DNA of 64,000 nucleotides from an uncultured Mailhella sp. (lineage in GTDB: Bacteria > Desulfobacterota > Desulfovibrionia > Desulfovibrionales > Desulfovibrionaceae). The notes beneath the pieces are model-generated. The model was not told the origin of the DNA. It did no database searches and was given only the letters and a program-made list of their open reading frames with translations. Positions within the stretch are counted from its first letter, which is position 1. Every line of letters starts with the position of its first letter. Positions 8,440 to 18,430 of this stretch are shown here, piece by piece. The stretch lies in assembly GCF_905187505.1 (NCBI RefSeq), contig NZ_CAJJIC010000001.1, forward strand, positions 59,490 through 123,489, given 5' to 3'. The position numbers were made by a program, and so were the translations under genes.

Positions 8440-9456
8440 ATGAAATTCATCCATCTTTCCCACGGCTCTCTCGACTGGGCCCCTGAGCTCATCGTCCGCT
8501 GGACGGACGCGGCCGCCCGTTCCGGCAGACCGGATCCCTTCAGCTGCACCCCGGCATGGCAGCTTGCCTTTCACGACGCCTTCGCACCGTCAAGAAGGCT
8601 GTTCATCCAAGAGAAGGGAAAAAACGTTATCGCCTTTGCCGAGCTTGCTCTTCTGTCCGGTCAGATCATTCTCGTGCCCGTAGAATCGCACTGGATTTCG
8701 GCAAGTCCCCTGCTGGGGCCGGAAGCCGACGAACTTTTCGCCGAAGCCCTGCCCTTCATCACCCGGGAATGCGGGGGACACCCGCCCTGCTTTCTTCTCA
8801 GCGGCATGGAAAAAAACTGTGAACTCTTCCGCCGCCTCTTTCTCCGCTTCTCCCCGCAGTTCCGATTTCTGAAGCAGCCCGTCTCTCTTCAGCGCAGCGC
8901 CTCGCTGCAGGGAGGAATGGACGGCTATCTTTCCAGACGCTCCGGCAACTTCCGCTCAAAAATGAAAAAAGCCCGCAGAAGGGCTGCGGACAACGGCGTC
9001 GTCTTTGAACGCATCGTGCCTTCCGGCACAGAGGAAGCCGACGCCGTCTATGCGCGCATGGTCTCCGTGGAGGAAAAGAGCTGGAAGGGAAAAGGCCGCT
9101 GCGGCATGACGGAACATCCCTCACTGGAATTCTACCACGCCATGATGCGGCGTCTTGCCGCATATCGGGGCGGGAGGGTCATGTTCGCCATGCATGAGGG
9201 CAAGGACATCGGCTTCATTTTCGGAGGCATGGCCGGTTCCTGCTACCGCGGACAGCAGTTCAGCTATGATGCGGACTGGAAGGCCTTTTCCATAGGTGAT
9301 CTGCTTCAGCTCAACCAGCTTCTCTGGCTGTGCGAGGAGGGAGCCGTCCGTTACGACATGGGCATGAGCGATCATCCTTCCATGGCCTACAAGACGCACT
9401 GGGCGGAAATGGAACTCTCCCTTCATGCCTGCCTGCTTCTTCCCGTGCGTGTCTGA
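8440..9456 (+). CDS. BioF2-like (GNAT / FemAB-related) acyltransferase
   Basis: A 338-residue soluble protein that resembles the acetyltransferase-6 / CelD-BcsL family. It has a conserved basic stretch RRSGNFRSKMKKARRR followed by a C-terminal GNAT-like half containing GGRVMFAMHEGKDIGFIFG and the family-typical YDMGMSDHPSMAYK. Such proteins are often linked to polysaccharide or lipid modification. The substrate is unknown. No cognate genes lie directly beside it, so context gives little help. Confidence 0.72.
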   Translation: MKFIHLSHGSLDWAPELIVRWTDAAARSGRPDPFSCTPAWQLAFHDAFAPSRRLFIQEKGKNVIAFAELALLSGQIILVPVESHWISASPLLGPEADELFAEALPFITRECGGHPPCFLLSGMEKNCELFRRLFLRFSPQFRFLKQPVSLQRSASLQGGMDGYLSRRSGNFRSKMKKARRRAADNGVVFERIVPSGTEEADAVYARMVSVEEKSWKGKGRCGMTEHPSLEFYHAMMRRLAAYRGGRVMFAMHEGKDIGFIFGGMAGSCYRGQQFSYDADWKAFSIGDLLQLNQLLWLCEEGAVRYDMGMSDHPSMAYKTHWAEMELSLHACLLLPVRV

Positions 9457-9745
9457 ACTCGTCCGCCCCTTCTGGCCGGCCTGCAGCATCAACGCGTTTC
9501 TCCTTATTTTTCCCCGGCAGAGGCTCAGACATCATGGCGTTCTTTCTCTTTTTTCTCTACACTCGGCATGAAAAAGATCCTCTGCCGGAATCGCTCAGGC
9601 TGCGCCCGTGAAGCCGCACTCTCCGCAGAGAGCAGAACAGGGCACGAAAACACGTCGATTCCGCCGCAGACCTCTCTTTCCGTCGCAGGCACAACGCGTC
9701 ACAAGTACACGGTCCCGGAACTCTCTTTCCTCATGGAGGCTGTCC

Positions 9746-10510
9746 ATGAAAAAATGGCTCATCGCTCTGGCCACTCTGGTCATCCTGCTGATTGCAGGCG
9801 TCATCATTCTCTTTTTCTCTCTCAATTCCATCGTGGAAAAGGCCGTGAACACGGAAGGTCCGAAGATTACGGGCACCGCCGTGCATCTGGACAAGGCCGA
9901 TCTTTCCCTCTTCTCCGGCAAAGGCGTGTTCAGCGGCTTCTCCGTAGGCAACCCCGCGGGCTTCAGCGGCAGTCATGCCGCAACGGTGGACTCCATTGCC
10001 GTGGCGCTTGACACAGGCTCCGTGTTCAAGGATGTCGTCATCGTGCGCAACGTGACCGTCGACGGCCCGGAACTTGTCTACGAGCTCGGCAAGAACACCA
10101 GCAACTTCGACGTCATCCTGAAAAACGTCCGGGAGTACGCCGACAGGAACGAAAACAAGGAATCCGGCACATCCGCCTCTTCCGGCAAGACCGACGACGC
10201 CTCGAAAAAGAAGGTCATCATCGACGAACTTGTCATACGCAACGCGAAGGCCACGCTCCTTGTGCCCCTTCTCAAGGTCACCGTCCACGTTCCGCTGCCT
10301 GAAATCCGCATGACCGACATCGGCCGCAAGGAATCCGGCGCCAGCTTCGCGAAGGCCGCCCTCCTCGTGGCCACGGAAGTCTCCCGCACACTGGCCGAAG
10401 CGACGGCGGAGCAGACGAAGAACCTGGGCTCCACGCTGCTCAAGGATGGCGACAAGGCCGGCGACAAGGCAAAGAACCTGCTGAAGGAAGGACTCAAACT
10501 GTTCAAGTAG
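9746..10510 (+). CDS. AsmA/DUF748-like membrane-anchored periplasmic protein
   Basis: A 254-residue protein with one N-terminal membrane anchor (residues 4-26, LIALATLVILLIAGVIILFF) and a beta-rich periplasmic part. The sequences TGTAVHLDKADLSLFSGKGV and GFSVGNPAGF resemble the first repeats of AsmA-family proteins, which assist lipid or outer-membrane homeostasis. The C-terminal 60 residues are lysine- and alanine-rich and probably helical. Start 9746 follows GGAGG at 9735-9739. It is much shorter than true AsmA, so the exact role is unclear. Confidence 0.68.
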   Translation: MKKWLIALATLVILLIAGVIILFFSLNSIVEKAVNTEGPKITGTAVHLDKADLSLFSGKGVFSGFSVGNPAGFSGSHAATVDSIAVALDTGSVFKDVVIVRNVTVDGPELVYELGKNTSNFDVILKNVREYADRNENKESGTSASSGKTDDASKKKVIIDELVIRNAKATLLVPLLKVTVHVPLPEIRMTDIGRKESGASFAKAALLVATEVSRTLAEATAEQTKNLGSTLLKDGDKAGDKAKNLLKEGLKLFK

Positions 10511-10548
10511 CGCCTCCTGCCGCCGAAAAGCGGCTGAACGCGATATCC

Positions 10549-10581
10549 GACCGTCCGCATCATGATGCGGACGGTCTTTTT
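10549..10581 (+). terminator. Intrinsic terminator after the AsmA-like gene
   Basis: A perfect 28-base palindrome (GACCGTCCGCATCA and its complement, 10549-10576) followed directly by five T residues. Confidence 0.9.
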
Positions 10582-10808
10582 CATGGTTTCCACTCCTTCC
10601 GGTCAGCGCGTAAGGCGCACCCCTTCAGCGCCACGAAGCACGAAGCCTTCCGTAAGGACGCCGCCCCCCCGTCCCATCTTCTTTTGCTCCGATCCTCAGG
10701 CTCAGGGCGGAAAAGACCGGCTCCCGCATCTTGCCATGAGAAAGGCTGTGGACTAGCATGGCTCTACCCATGCCGCCGCGCATGATCACCCTGTTTCCCC
10801 GCATTGCC

Positions 10809-11987
10809 ATGAACTACAGAAAAATTCTGCTTCTTTCCCTCGGTCATCTGTCCTGCGATCTCAACTCTCACGCCCTTCCCGCCCTGCTGCCCTATCTGGC
10901 GGCGGCGCACGGCTTCGACTATCAGACCTGCGGCTTTCTGGCCTTTGCCTATTCCGCCGTGGCTTCCCTGGTTCAGCCGGGACTCGGGCTTCTGGCCGAC
11001 AGAATAGCCCGGGGCTGGTTCATTCCTCTCGGCATTCTCATGGCCGCCACGGGCATAGGCGCCACAGGCTTTCTCTCCAATGAATACGCCATGTTCCTTT
11101 CCCTGGTCGTCGGAGGCATAGGCGCGGCTGTCTTCCACCCCGAAGCGGCGCGCTACGCCAACATCGTTTCCGGCGACCGCAAGGGCGTCGGCCTCAGCAT
11201 CTTTTCCGTGGGCGGCAACGGCGGCATGCTCATGGGACCGGTCATCGTCATGCTGGCCGTAGGCGGCGTGCCCATGGGAGACTTTACCCTCGGAGGCTTC
11301 GGCCTGCACGGCACGGCGGCCTTCTGTCTGCTCGGTCTCGTCATGGCCTCCCTGCTCTTCTGGCGCGTGTCCGCCTGGGACATGGCGGCAAGGACTCCCA
11401 AGGTCCTGAGCGGCAGCGCGGGAGCTTCCAATGAATGGGGATCGTTCGGCATACTGTCCGGCTGCCTGCTCACCCGCATGGGCCTTACCGTGGCCTTCAC
11501 CACCTATCTGCCCCTCTACTGGCAGGGCGTGTTTCACGCCTCCGCCGCCACGGGCAACCTCATGCTCGTTCTCTTTTCCGTGTTCGGGGTGGCCAGCAAC
11601 CTCACCGGAGGCGCGGCCGCCGATCGCTGGGGCTTTCGCCGCATCATACGCTGGGCGTCCTTCCTCTCCCTGCCCATACTGGCCGTCTTTCCTCTGGTGA
11701 CAAGCCCGTGGCTGGCCGGTCTTCTGCTCGCGCCGCTGGCCATTGCCCTGTTCGCCCCGTTCAGCTCCATGGTCGTGCTTGGGCAGCGCTATCTTTCCAA
11801 GAACATGGGATTCGCCTCAGGCATCACGCTCGGCGTGGCCGTGAGCGTGGGCGGGATGTTCGCTCCCGTTCTCGGCTGGGCTGCCGACGCGTGGGGAGGA
11901 CTCGCCCCCGCCATGCATCTGCTCACGCCTCTCGCCGTCATCGGCGCAGTATGTGCGTGCTTTTTGAGGGAACCGAAGAACGCCTGA
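10809..11987 (+). CDS. MFS transporter of the fosmidomycin-resistance (Fsr) type
   Basis: A 392-residue inner-membrane protein with about 12 hydrophobic segments. The opening LLSLGHLSCDLNSHALPALL and the segment GGIGAAVFHPEAARYAN are characteristic of the Fsr branch of major facilitator exporters, which pump drugs or small metabolites out with proton import. The reading frame is open from ATG 10758, but residues 1-17 of that version do not look like family sequence, so ATG 10809 is preferred. No good ribosome site marks either start. A natural substrate cannot be named. Confidence 0.82.
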   Translation: MNYRKILLLSLGHLSCDLNSHALPALLPYLAAAHGFDYQTCGFLAFAYSAVASLVQPGLGLLADRIARGWFIPLGILMAATGIGATGFLSNEYAMFLSLVVGGIGAAVFHPEAARYANIVSGDRKGVGLSIFSVGGNGGMLMGPVIVMLAVGGVPMGDFTLGGFGLHGTAAFCLLGLVMASLLFWRVSAWDMAARTPKVLSGSAGASNEWGSFGILSGCLLTRMGLTVAFTTYLPLYWQGVFHASAATGNLMLVLFSVFGVASNLTGGAAADRWGFRRIIRWASFLSLPILAVFPLVTSPWLAGLLLAPLAIALFAPFSSMVVLGQRYLSKNMGFASGITLGVAVSVGGMFAPVLGWAADAWGGLAPAMHLLTPLAVIGAVCACFLREPKNA

Positions 11988-12062
11988 AAAGAAAAGCTTT
12001 CAGGTGCTCCGGCATCCGCTGCCGCAACATACGCAGACGAAACGCATCGGAAATCATGACGA

Positions 12063-12112
12063 AACGCCCGTCCGTTTTTTTCCCCCAAAGAAAACAACGG
12101 ACGGGCGTTGTT
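12063..12112. terminator. Hairpin between convergent MFS and LonH-like genes
   Basis: Stem AACGCCCGTCCGTT (12063-12076) pairs with AACGGACGGGCGTT (12096-12109) around a 19-base loop. It sits after the MFS gene and before the end of the minus-strand protease, and may serve either strand. Confidence 0.6.
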
Positions 12113-12206
12113 CATGATGATACCGGAAGTTCACGCAAGGAGGCCACTTCAAAAGAAGCGCCTGAGACCTTGTCGGACCGCTCGGTCAGCGCGAAAAACT
12201 TCCGTG

Positions 12207-14657
12207 TCAGGGATGCGTTCTGCGCCTCCTGGTCTTGAAACTGTGCTCGGCCAGCCAGCCGAACTCACTCAGGCGCTCGTCGACCTTGCAGAACAGGGTG
12301 TCCTTCGGGAAGGACCCGTCCTTGCGGCGGCGTCCCGCGGGAATGCCGGTCAGAAGTTCCATGGCCTCGGCAATGTGCGTCACGGGATAGATGGAAAACT
12401 TTCCGTCGCGCACGGCATTGACCACCTTTTCGTCCAGCATGAGATGTTCCACGTTGTCGCGCGGCAGAATGACTCCCTGCTCGCCCGTGAGACCTCTGCG
12501 GGAGCACAGCTCGAAAAAGCCCTCTATCTTGCGCGTCACGCCGCCCACGGCCATGATCTGTCCGGACTGGCTCACCGCGCCGGTAAAGGCCAGAGAAAGC
12601 CGGATGGGAACCTCGGAAATGGCGGAAAGCAGCGCCGCCAGCTCCGCACCCGAGGCGGAATCTCCCTCAATGCCGCTGTAGCTCTGCTCGAAGCAGAGAC
12701 TGCCGGAAAGCACCAGCGGCTTGTTGTGCGCGAACTGCGAGGCAAGATAGCTTTTGAGGATCATCATGGCCTTGGTGTGGATGGGGCCGCCGAGCTCCGC
12801 CTCGCGCTCAAGATCGATGATGCCGCCGTGCCCCACTCCCACGGTGCAGGAAATCTGATGCGGCAGACCGAATTCATAGTCTCCGCTCGTGGTGACGGCA
12901 AGGCCGTTGACGCAGCCGACTTCCGCTCCCGAGGTGCGCAGCTTGATGACGTCCCTGTCGTATTCCTCCATGAAGAGTTCCTCGACAAGATCCGAACGAT
13001 GCCGTCTTGCCCGCAGCGCCTCGTCGAGACTGGCCTTGTCCACCATGGACTTGCCGGCCATGGACGCCATGGCCGACGCCTCGATGAGCGTCTCGCGCAT
13101 GAGAGGGAAGCGCAGGGAAAGCTTTCGATGATCCTCGCACAGTTCCGAGCCGTGATCCACCAGACCGGCCAGGGCCTCGCGGTCGAAGGGCAGCAGGTCG
13201 GCCTCGTCCATGATGCGGGCGAGCTGGCAGAGCCAGGAACGGACGGACGGGGCCGTGCGCTCGGTTTCCGAAGCCATCTGTGCCTTGATCTTGAACTGCT
13301 TGGCAAAACGCTCGTCGCGCTCAAGGAGCATTTCGTAAAGCTCATCCTCGCCCACGAGCACCACCTTGAGATTGAGCGGCATGGGCTCGGGCTCTATGCC
13401 CTTCACACGGGAGGTGTCGTTGAAGTCCGGGTCCTCGATGCGGGCCACGCCGGAACGCAGAGCGCGCATGAGTCCTTCCCATGCGGGACCGTTCGCCAGA
13501 AGGTCGTTGACGTGCAGGATGAGATAGCCGCCGTTGGCGCGGTGCAGGGAGCCGGCCTTGATGAGCGTGAAATCCGTGACCAGCGCGCCCATTTCCGATT
13601 CTCTCTCCACGCAGCCGAGCAGGTTGCCGTAGGTGGGGTGATCCTCCACCACCACGGGCGCGCCGTGCATTCCGCCGTTGTCCACAAGCACGTTGACGCT
13701 GTAGCGGTACAGATCCGGCTCCTGCGGGGACGCGTTTTCCCCATGGGGAAGAACGGCAGGGCCGTCCTTGGGCAGAAACAGATCCAGGTGTTCCAGCACA
13801 TCGGCACGAAGGTCGTCGAAAAAGGCGCGCAGCTCGTCGGTCTTCTCTTCGCAGCCGCACACGCGGCAGGCTCGGACGGCCACAGGCTCCACCAGTCGGT
13901 TCAGCAGGTACTCCGCGGCTTCGCGTTCAAGCTGCTGCTCCTTCTTCTGAAAGCTTTTCTCAAGCTCGCCCATCTTTCGGACGAAGGGAGCCATGCTCTG
14001 CAAAAGCTGATCAGCACGGCGCTTGAACTCCTTCCTTTCCAGAGCGTCCAGAAGCGCGACTTCCTCATCGCTCAGACGCCTGCCTTCCTTCATGGGAAAA
14101 AGCGAAAGCGAGCCCTGCTCCTCGGCCTCAAGGGCAAAGCCCTTTTCTTCGGCCATGCGCTCAAGTTCCTTCACCATGCCCGAGCGCTTTTCGCGAAACT
14201 CCTCGCGTCCGGCGCGGCGTTTGCGCAAAAAGGCATCGGAATCCAGCCTCGCGGGCAGATCCTCGCGCATTTGCCGCAGGGCGTCCGCCAGGGAATCGCG
14301 CAGCTGTCCGCCCTGCCCGGCCGGAAGCTGAATGAGCACGGGTCTGTCTTCGTCCTTGAAGTTGTTGACGTAGATGACGTCCGGCGGCGTGGCCTCCCTG
14401 CGAGCCAGGGGCTCAAGAAAGTCGCACAGCATATAGGTCCGGCCGAGATCGGGAGAACCGGCCAGATAGACGTTGTAGCCGGAGTTGCGTATGTGCACGG
14501 CCAGTTCCAGCGCGGCCAGCGCCCTGGGCTGAGCCGGACGGCGTCGGCCACCGCGGGGAATGGCGCGACTGTCCTCCCACGGGATGCGCTCCGCAGGCCA
14601 GGAAGGATGCAGCTTTTCCGCAGGCAGCGGCGCAACGAGATGAAGCGCAGGACTCAT
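12207..14657 (-). CDS. LonH/YcbZ-like ATP-dependent protease homologue
   Basis: An 816-residue S16-family protein. The C-terminal Lon protease domain has the catalytic dyad Ser667 (EGDSASGA) and Lys710 ([10 protein letters not shown]) at the 43-residue spacing known from LonB. The N-terminal part is the AAA_32-type domain; its Walker A is degenerate (GSPDLGRTY, arginine in place of lysine), as remembered for the YcbZ/LonH branch. A long charged, helical insertion follows. The role is probably protein quality control or a specialised protease of unknown substrate. ATG at 14657 overlaps the hemC stop by four bases, so the two are translationally coupled, hemC first. Confidence 0.9.
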   Translation of the reverse strand: MSPALHLVAPLPAEKLHPSWPAERIPWEDSRAIPRGGRRRPAQPRALAALELAVHIRNSGYNVYLAGSPDLGRTYMLCDFLEPLARREATPPDVIYVNNFKDEDRPVLIQLPAGQGGQLRDSLADALRQMREDLPARLDSDAFLRKRRAGREEFREKRSGMVKELERMAEEKGFALEAEEQGSLSLFPMKEGRRLSDEEVALLDALERKEFKRRADQLLQSMAPFVRKMGELEKSFQKKEQQLEREAAEYLLNRLVEPVAVRACRVCGCEEKTDELRAFFDDLRADVLEHLDLFLPKDGPAVLPHGENASPQEPDLYRYSVNVLVDNGGMHGAPVVVEDHPTYGNLLGCVERESEMGALVTDFTLIKAGSLHRANGGYLILHVNDLLANGPAWEGLMRALRSGVARIEDPDFNDTSRVKGIEPEPMPLNLKVVLVGEDELYEMLLERDERFAKQFKIKAQMASETERTAPSVRSWLCQLARIMDEADLLPFDREALAGLVDHGSELCEDHRKLSLRFPLMRETLIEASAMASMAGKSMVDKASLDEALRARRHRSDLVEELFMEEYDRDVIKLRTSGAEVGCVNGLAVTTSGDYEFGLPHQISCTVGVGHGGIIDLEREAELGGPIHTKAMMILKSYLASQFAHNKPLVLSGSLCFEQSYSGIEGDSASGAELAALLSAISEVPIRLSLAFTGAVSQSGQIMAVGGVTRKIEGFFELCSRRGLTGEQGVILPRDNVEHLMLDEKVVNAVRDGKFSIYPVTHIAEAMELLTGIPAGRRRKDGSFPKDTLFCKVDERLSEFGWLAEHSFKTRRRRTHP

Positions 14658-15598
14658 GCCTTCTCCTCTTCTCCGTCATAAAGCTCGGCAAGAATGCGGT
14701 CGGCGCCTCTGCCGAGCAGCTCTTCGGCAAGGGCACGGCCCATGCGCTCCGCCTCTTCCAGCGAGGCGCTCGAGCGCAGAGAGCCGCGTATCACCGTTTT
14801 GCCGTCCACGCCGGCCACCAGGGCGTCCAGCGTCAGCTCTTCTCCGCAAAGCCCGGCGTGGGCCGCAATGGGCACCTGACAGCCTCCGTCGAGGCGACGA
14901 AGGAACGCGCGCTCGGCGGAAACGCACAGGCGCGTGGGACGATGCTCCAGAAAGGCGAGAAGTTCATGCAGATCTTCCCTGTCCTCCCTCATTTCCACGC
15001 CGAGAGCGCCCTGTCCCACGGCGGGCAGCATGGCGGGCGGCACAAGATCTTCCTGCCACGTTGCCGAAAGGCCGAGGCGCTTCACTCCGGCACGGGCAAG
15101 AATGATGGCGTCATACTGCCCTTCCTTCATCTTGCGCAGACGGGTTTCCACGTTGCCGCGCAGCATGTCCACGCGGATGTCGGGGCGCAGGGCCAGAACC
15201 TGCGCCTGTCTGCGCAGGGAGCTCGTTCCCAGCACGGCACCGGCAGGAAGAGCGGAAAGCGAGGCATAGTTTTCGGAAAGAAAAAGATCGGTGCAGATTT
15301 CCCGCTCCGGCACGGCACCGAGCACAAGTCCCTCGGGCAGCACCATGGGAACGTCCTTCATGCTGTGCACCGCGATGTCCGCCGCGCCGGAAAGCAGCGC
15401 TTCCTCGATTTCCTTGACGAACAGACCCTTGCCGCCCACCTTGGCCAGCGGCACGTCGAGAATGACGTCGCCCTTGGTCTTGAGCACGAGCAGCTCGACC
15501 TCAAGGCCGGCATGATGCGCCAGAAGGCGTTCCCTGATATGTTCCGCCTGCCACAGCGCAAGCTTGCTTCCCCGCGTGGCGATGATGATTTTTTTCAT
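14654..15598 (-). CDS. hemC: Hydroxymethylbilane synthase (porphobilinogen deaminase)
   Basis: Condenses four porphobilinogen units into hydroxymethylbilane for tetrapyrrole synthesis (heme, siroheme, cobalamin) in the cytoplasm. The protein has 314 residues, normal for the family. It shows the N-terminal [12 protein letters not shown], the substrate-binding HSMKDVP, and the dipyrromethane-cofactor cysteine C240 in [12 protein letters not shown]. The start at 15598 follows CTGGAG at good spacing; a longer open frame upstream lacks family features. It is the first gene of a two-gene unit with the LonH-like protease. Confidence 0.97.
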   Translation of the reverse strand: MKKIIIATRGSKLALWQAEHIRERLLAHHAGLEVELLVLKTKGDVILDVPLAKVGGKGLFVKEIEEALLSGAADIAVHSMKDVPMVLPEGLVLGAVPEREICTDLFLSENYASLSALPAGAVLGTSSLRRQAQVLALRPDIRVDMLRGNVETRLRKMKEGQYDAIILARAGVKRLGLSATWQEDLVPPAMLPAVGQGALGVEMREDREDLHELLAFLEHRPTRLCVSAERAFLRRLDGGCQVPIAAHAGLCGEELTLDALVAGVDGKTVIRGSLRSSASLEEAERMGRALAEELLGRGADRILAELYDGEEEKA

Positions 15599-16042
15599 AT
15601 AAACTCCAGAGTTGCCGGAACCGGCGGGCATGAAGCCCAGCCGGACCCTTTCGTCGCCCTGAGAGGCTCGAGGCTCCCTTGTCGGGAAACGGCATGATGA
15701 ACGAGGATTCCGAAAACGCCGGGCACGGCACGGACGCTTCGCCAGAAAAAGCGTGAAGATTCTGTACGACCGCAACGCAGGAACACGCGCCGAAGGCTCC
15801 CTGGAAAGGGAAGGCCACGCAGCGAAGGGACGTTCCCTTTCCGGCAGAGACCTTTCGACCATGCCTGCGAAAGCGTTCCCGCGCGGCGCGGAAACGACGA
15901 TGCGTCGCGCCTCATGCGGCCGAAGGCTCCCTTGAAAAAGAAAAATCATGAGCGCGACCTTGACGGATCACGCCCATGGAACCCCTTATGAAAACAAGGA
16001 AAGCGGTAACGGGGAGCGCCCGCGAAGGCTCTCCCGCACACC
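15599..16042 (-). other. Gap between hemC and fmdB-like gene
   Basis: About 440 bases without a convincing gene on either strand. The open frames here have no family resemblance and overlap only as shadows. It must contain the hemC promoter on the minus strand, but no clear -35/-10 pair was recognised. Confidence 0.5.
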
Positions 16043-16282
16043 TTAGTGACCGCAGCTTGCGCAGTTTCCGCCGGAGCAGCCGGCGCAGCCGCCGCCCGAG
16101 GCCGGAGCGGACGAAAGATCGAAGGAATCGGGCGTGCCGTCCGCAAGTCGGCAGGAGCAGCGCGAAATCATCTTTTCCGTTTCCGTGGAATGGCACTTGG
16201 GGCAGGAAGGCTTTTCATCGCCGAAGACGAGATCTTCAAACGTATGGTTGCAGGCCTTGCAGCGGTATTCATAGATAGGCAT
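16043..16282 (-). CDS. FmdB-family zinc-ribbon protein
   Basis: A 79-residue protein with the FmdB/CxxC regulatory-protein signature. It starts MPIYEYRCKACNHTFE and has two CxxC knuckles (CKAC, CPKC) that would bind one zinc. The C-terminus is a glycine- and cysteine-rich tail (GGGCAGCSGGNCASCGH), common in Desulfovibrio relatives and of unknown function. The start follows AAGGAG. It begins five bases after the gmhA stop, so the two are co-transcribed. Confidence 0.88.
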   Translation of the reverse strand: MPIYEYRCKACNHTFEDLVFGDEKPSCPKCHSTETEKMISRCSCRLADGTPDSFDLSSAPASGGGCAGCSGGNCASCGH

Positions 16283-16287
16283 GGATA

Positions 16288-16905
16288 TCAGGCTCCTTTC
16301 GGGTTCTCATCGCTGAGGGCCCGGACATTTTCAAAAAGATAGTAGTCGACAAGCTGACACATGAGGTGCATGCACGCCTCGTGCATTTCCTGAATGAGCG
16401 GCGTGTGTCCGTGAGGCACGTCGAGCAGATAGTCGCACATGGACGCCATGCGGCCCCCGCCCTTTCCGGTCAGTCCGACGACCGTCATGCCCGCAGCACG
16501 GGCGGTCTCTATGGCTTTTATGACGTTGACGCTTCCGCCCGAGGTGGAAAAGGCCACCAGCACGTCTCCGGGACGTCCGAGTCCGGAAACCTGGCGGGAA
16601 AACACTTCCTCGTAGCCGTAGTCGTTGCCCACGGCCGTGAGCGTGGACGTGTCCACCGTAAGGGCCACGGCCGGAAGCGACGGCCGCTCCATGAGAAACC
16701 GTCCCAGGAGTTCGCCGGTCATGTGCTGGGCGTCGGCGGCGCTTCCTCCGTTGCCGCAGACAAGAATCTTTCCCCCGGCGGCAAGGCAGCGGGCCATGCT
16801 GCGGGAAGCGGCGTCAAGAACGGGAGCGACATCCGCAAGGAAGGTTCGGCGCAGTCGCGCGCCTTCCTCGGCGTGTTCCTGTATGATTTCAAGAGCTGTT
16901 TTCAT
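16288..16905 (-). CDS. gmhA: Sedoheptulose-7-phosphate isomerase
   Basis: Converts sedoheptulose 7-phosphate to D-glycero-D-manno-heptose 7-phosphate, the first step of ADP-heptose synthesis for lipopolysaccharide inner core. The protein has 205 residues with an SIS domain: CGNGGSAADAQHMTGEL near residue 50, AFSTSGGSVNVIKA, and the C-terminal metal-binding helix with HEACMHLMCQL. It is first in a small operon with the zinc-ribbon gene. It supports a Gram-negative host with heptose-containing LPS. Confidence 0.95.
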   Translation of the reverse strand: MKTALEIIQEHAEEGARLRRTFLADVAPVLDAASRSMARCLAAGGKILVCGNGGSAADAQHMTGELLGRFLMERPSLPAVALTVDTSTLTAVGNDYGYEEVFSRQVSGLGRPGDVLVAFSTSGGSVNVIKAIETARAAGMTVVGLTGKGGGRMASMCDYLLDVPHGHTPLIQEMHEACMHLMCQLVDYYLFENVRALSDENPKGA

Positions 16906-17312
16906 GATGCTCCATGATGCTTGGCATAAGCGGCGGCAGCCGCGAGTTTACGAACAAGGAACCATACCCCAAAGCGACGGGGCTGACAATGGCCGGAATT
17001 GTTGCCGAACCGGCGGAAACAGGATGCGTTCCGTGCTCAGAAGATAACTCCGTCTCCGGCTTCGGCAAGGGGAAGAAGCGGCCTTTTTCCGGCAATGCGC
17101 CTCTTTCTCTGCGCCCTGCGCACCTGCCGCGACGGCTGGCACGCCCCCTCTGCAGAAGGCCTGACACGGGACGTCCGTTTCATTTTTCCGTTGCGCGGGA
17201 TTGTTCTTTAGAGTACAAGACTCCCATGCCCCGGACTGTCTTCATCCCGGCGCACGTTTTATTCCGCCTTCCGCTCTGCGGCACGCGCCGGGAGGCCCTC
17301 AAAGGACATTCC
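16906..17312. other. Divergent intergenic region between gmhA and nadK
   Basis: About 400 bases that must hold promoters for gmhA (minus) and nadK (plus). An ORF runs through on the plus strand in the nadK frame, but it has no family character before ATG 17313. No clear operator was recognised. Confidence 0.45.
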
Positions 17313-18188
17313 ATGCATCCCATCTCGCGTCTTCTCATTCTTCACAAGGACAATCCTCAGCCGGAAAACGCCGGTCGGGAACTGCTCTCCTGGCTGAAGG
17401 CACGCCATGTGGACGGCATTCTGCTTTCCGCCGGAGCCGATGCCATCACCATGCGGGCCGAAGCCGCTGCAAGCGACGCCGTGCTCGTGCTCGGCGGCGA
17501 CGGCACCATGGTGGGCGTGGCGCGCCGTCTGGCAGGCATACGCACGCCGCTTGCGGGCATGAATTTCGGGCGCGTGGGATTTCTGGCATCCCTGCCCGCC
17601 GAGGGCTGGGAAAAGCCGCTTGCCGACATGATTCTGGGGCGATGGGAACTTGAACGCCATCTCACGCTGCGCTGGCGCATTCTGAGACGGGAGGGAAACG
17701 ACCTTCATCCCCGAAGCGAAGGCGTGGCCATCAACGACGTGGTCACCGCCCACGGCGTCGTGGCCCGCGCCGTCTCCCTGAGTCTCACCATAGACGACGT
17801 GCATTTCAGCACGCTGCGCTGCGACGGCGTCATCGTGTCCACGCCGCTCGGCTCCACCGCGTACACGGCTTCCGCCGGGGGGCCTCTCACCATGCCCTCC
17901 ATGAATGCCCAGCTCGTCACCCCCATCTGTCCCTTTGCCGGCGGCTTTCCGCCCATCGCCCTGCCCGCCGCTTCGCGCATACGACTTGAAGCCTGCCGTC
18001 ACGGCGATCAGGTGCTTCTGTCCGTGGACGGTCAGGAGAATCTTCCGCTGGATTTCGGCGACGTTCTGGAAATCCAGGGCGTGCCCGACCAGCTTTACAT
18101 GCTGGTGAGCGACACAAGCTGGTATCTGCGCCGCCTCATCGACCGGGGCATCGTCACTTCGGGACCGGGCAGAAGAGAAAGCCTCTGA
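17313..18188 (+). CDS. nadK: NAD kinase
   Basis: Phosphorylates NAD to NADP in the cytoplasm. The protein has 291 residues. It carries the diacylglycerol-kinase-like motif VLVLGGDGTMVGVARR, MNFGRVGFLA, the NDVV substrate motif (AINDVVTAHG) and the CDGVIVSTPLGSTAYTASAG segment. Start 17313 follows AAAGGAC. The longer open frame upstream is not supported. It is monocistronic or leads towards gatB, about 240 bases downstream. Confidence 0.96.
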   Translation: MHPISRLLILHKDNPQPENAGRELLSWLKARHVDGILLSAGADAITMRAEAAASDAVLVLGGDGTMVGVARRLAGIRTPLAGMNFGRVGFLASLPAEGWEKPLADMILGRWELERHLTLRWRILRREGNDLHPRSEGVAINDVVTAHGVVARAVSLSLTIDDVHFSTLRCDGVIVSTPLGSTAYTASAGGPLTMPSMNAQLVTPICPFAGGFPPIALPAASRIRLEACRHGDQVLLSVDGQENLPLDFGDVLEIQGVPDQLYMLVSDTSWYLRRLIDRGIVTSGPGRRESL

Positions 18189-18430
18189 GAGCACGCAGGC
18201 AGGTTCCGGACGCCGGTGCCTCGCCATCACGGCGAAACGTAACGCCGGAAACGTGTTTGCCTTCCGCCGACGCCGCATTTGCGGAACGGACGACTCCCGC
18301 TTCGTCGGCTCCTCTCCGCACTGCGGCCGAACGTCCGGGTTGCGCTTGAGCCTCGCCGTTTTTAATGATAGGAGTACAGATTCCTCCGCCCGGGAGGCTT
18401 TGTTTATCCGCTATCATCAGGGAGTACCCC

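Noticed and set aside
12108..14681. 857-codon open frame antisense to the LonH-like protease
   Set aside because: Its translation is histidine- and glycine-rich without domains, the reverse-complement signature of the real gene with its Ser-Lys dyad.
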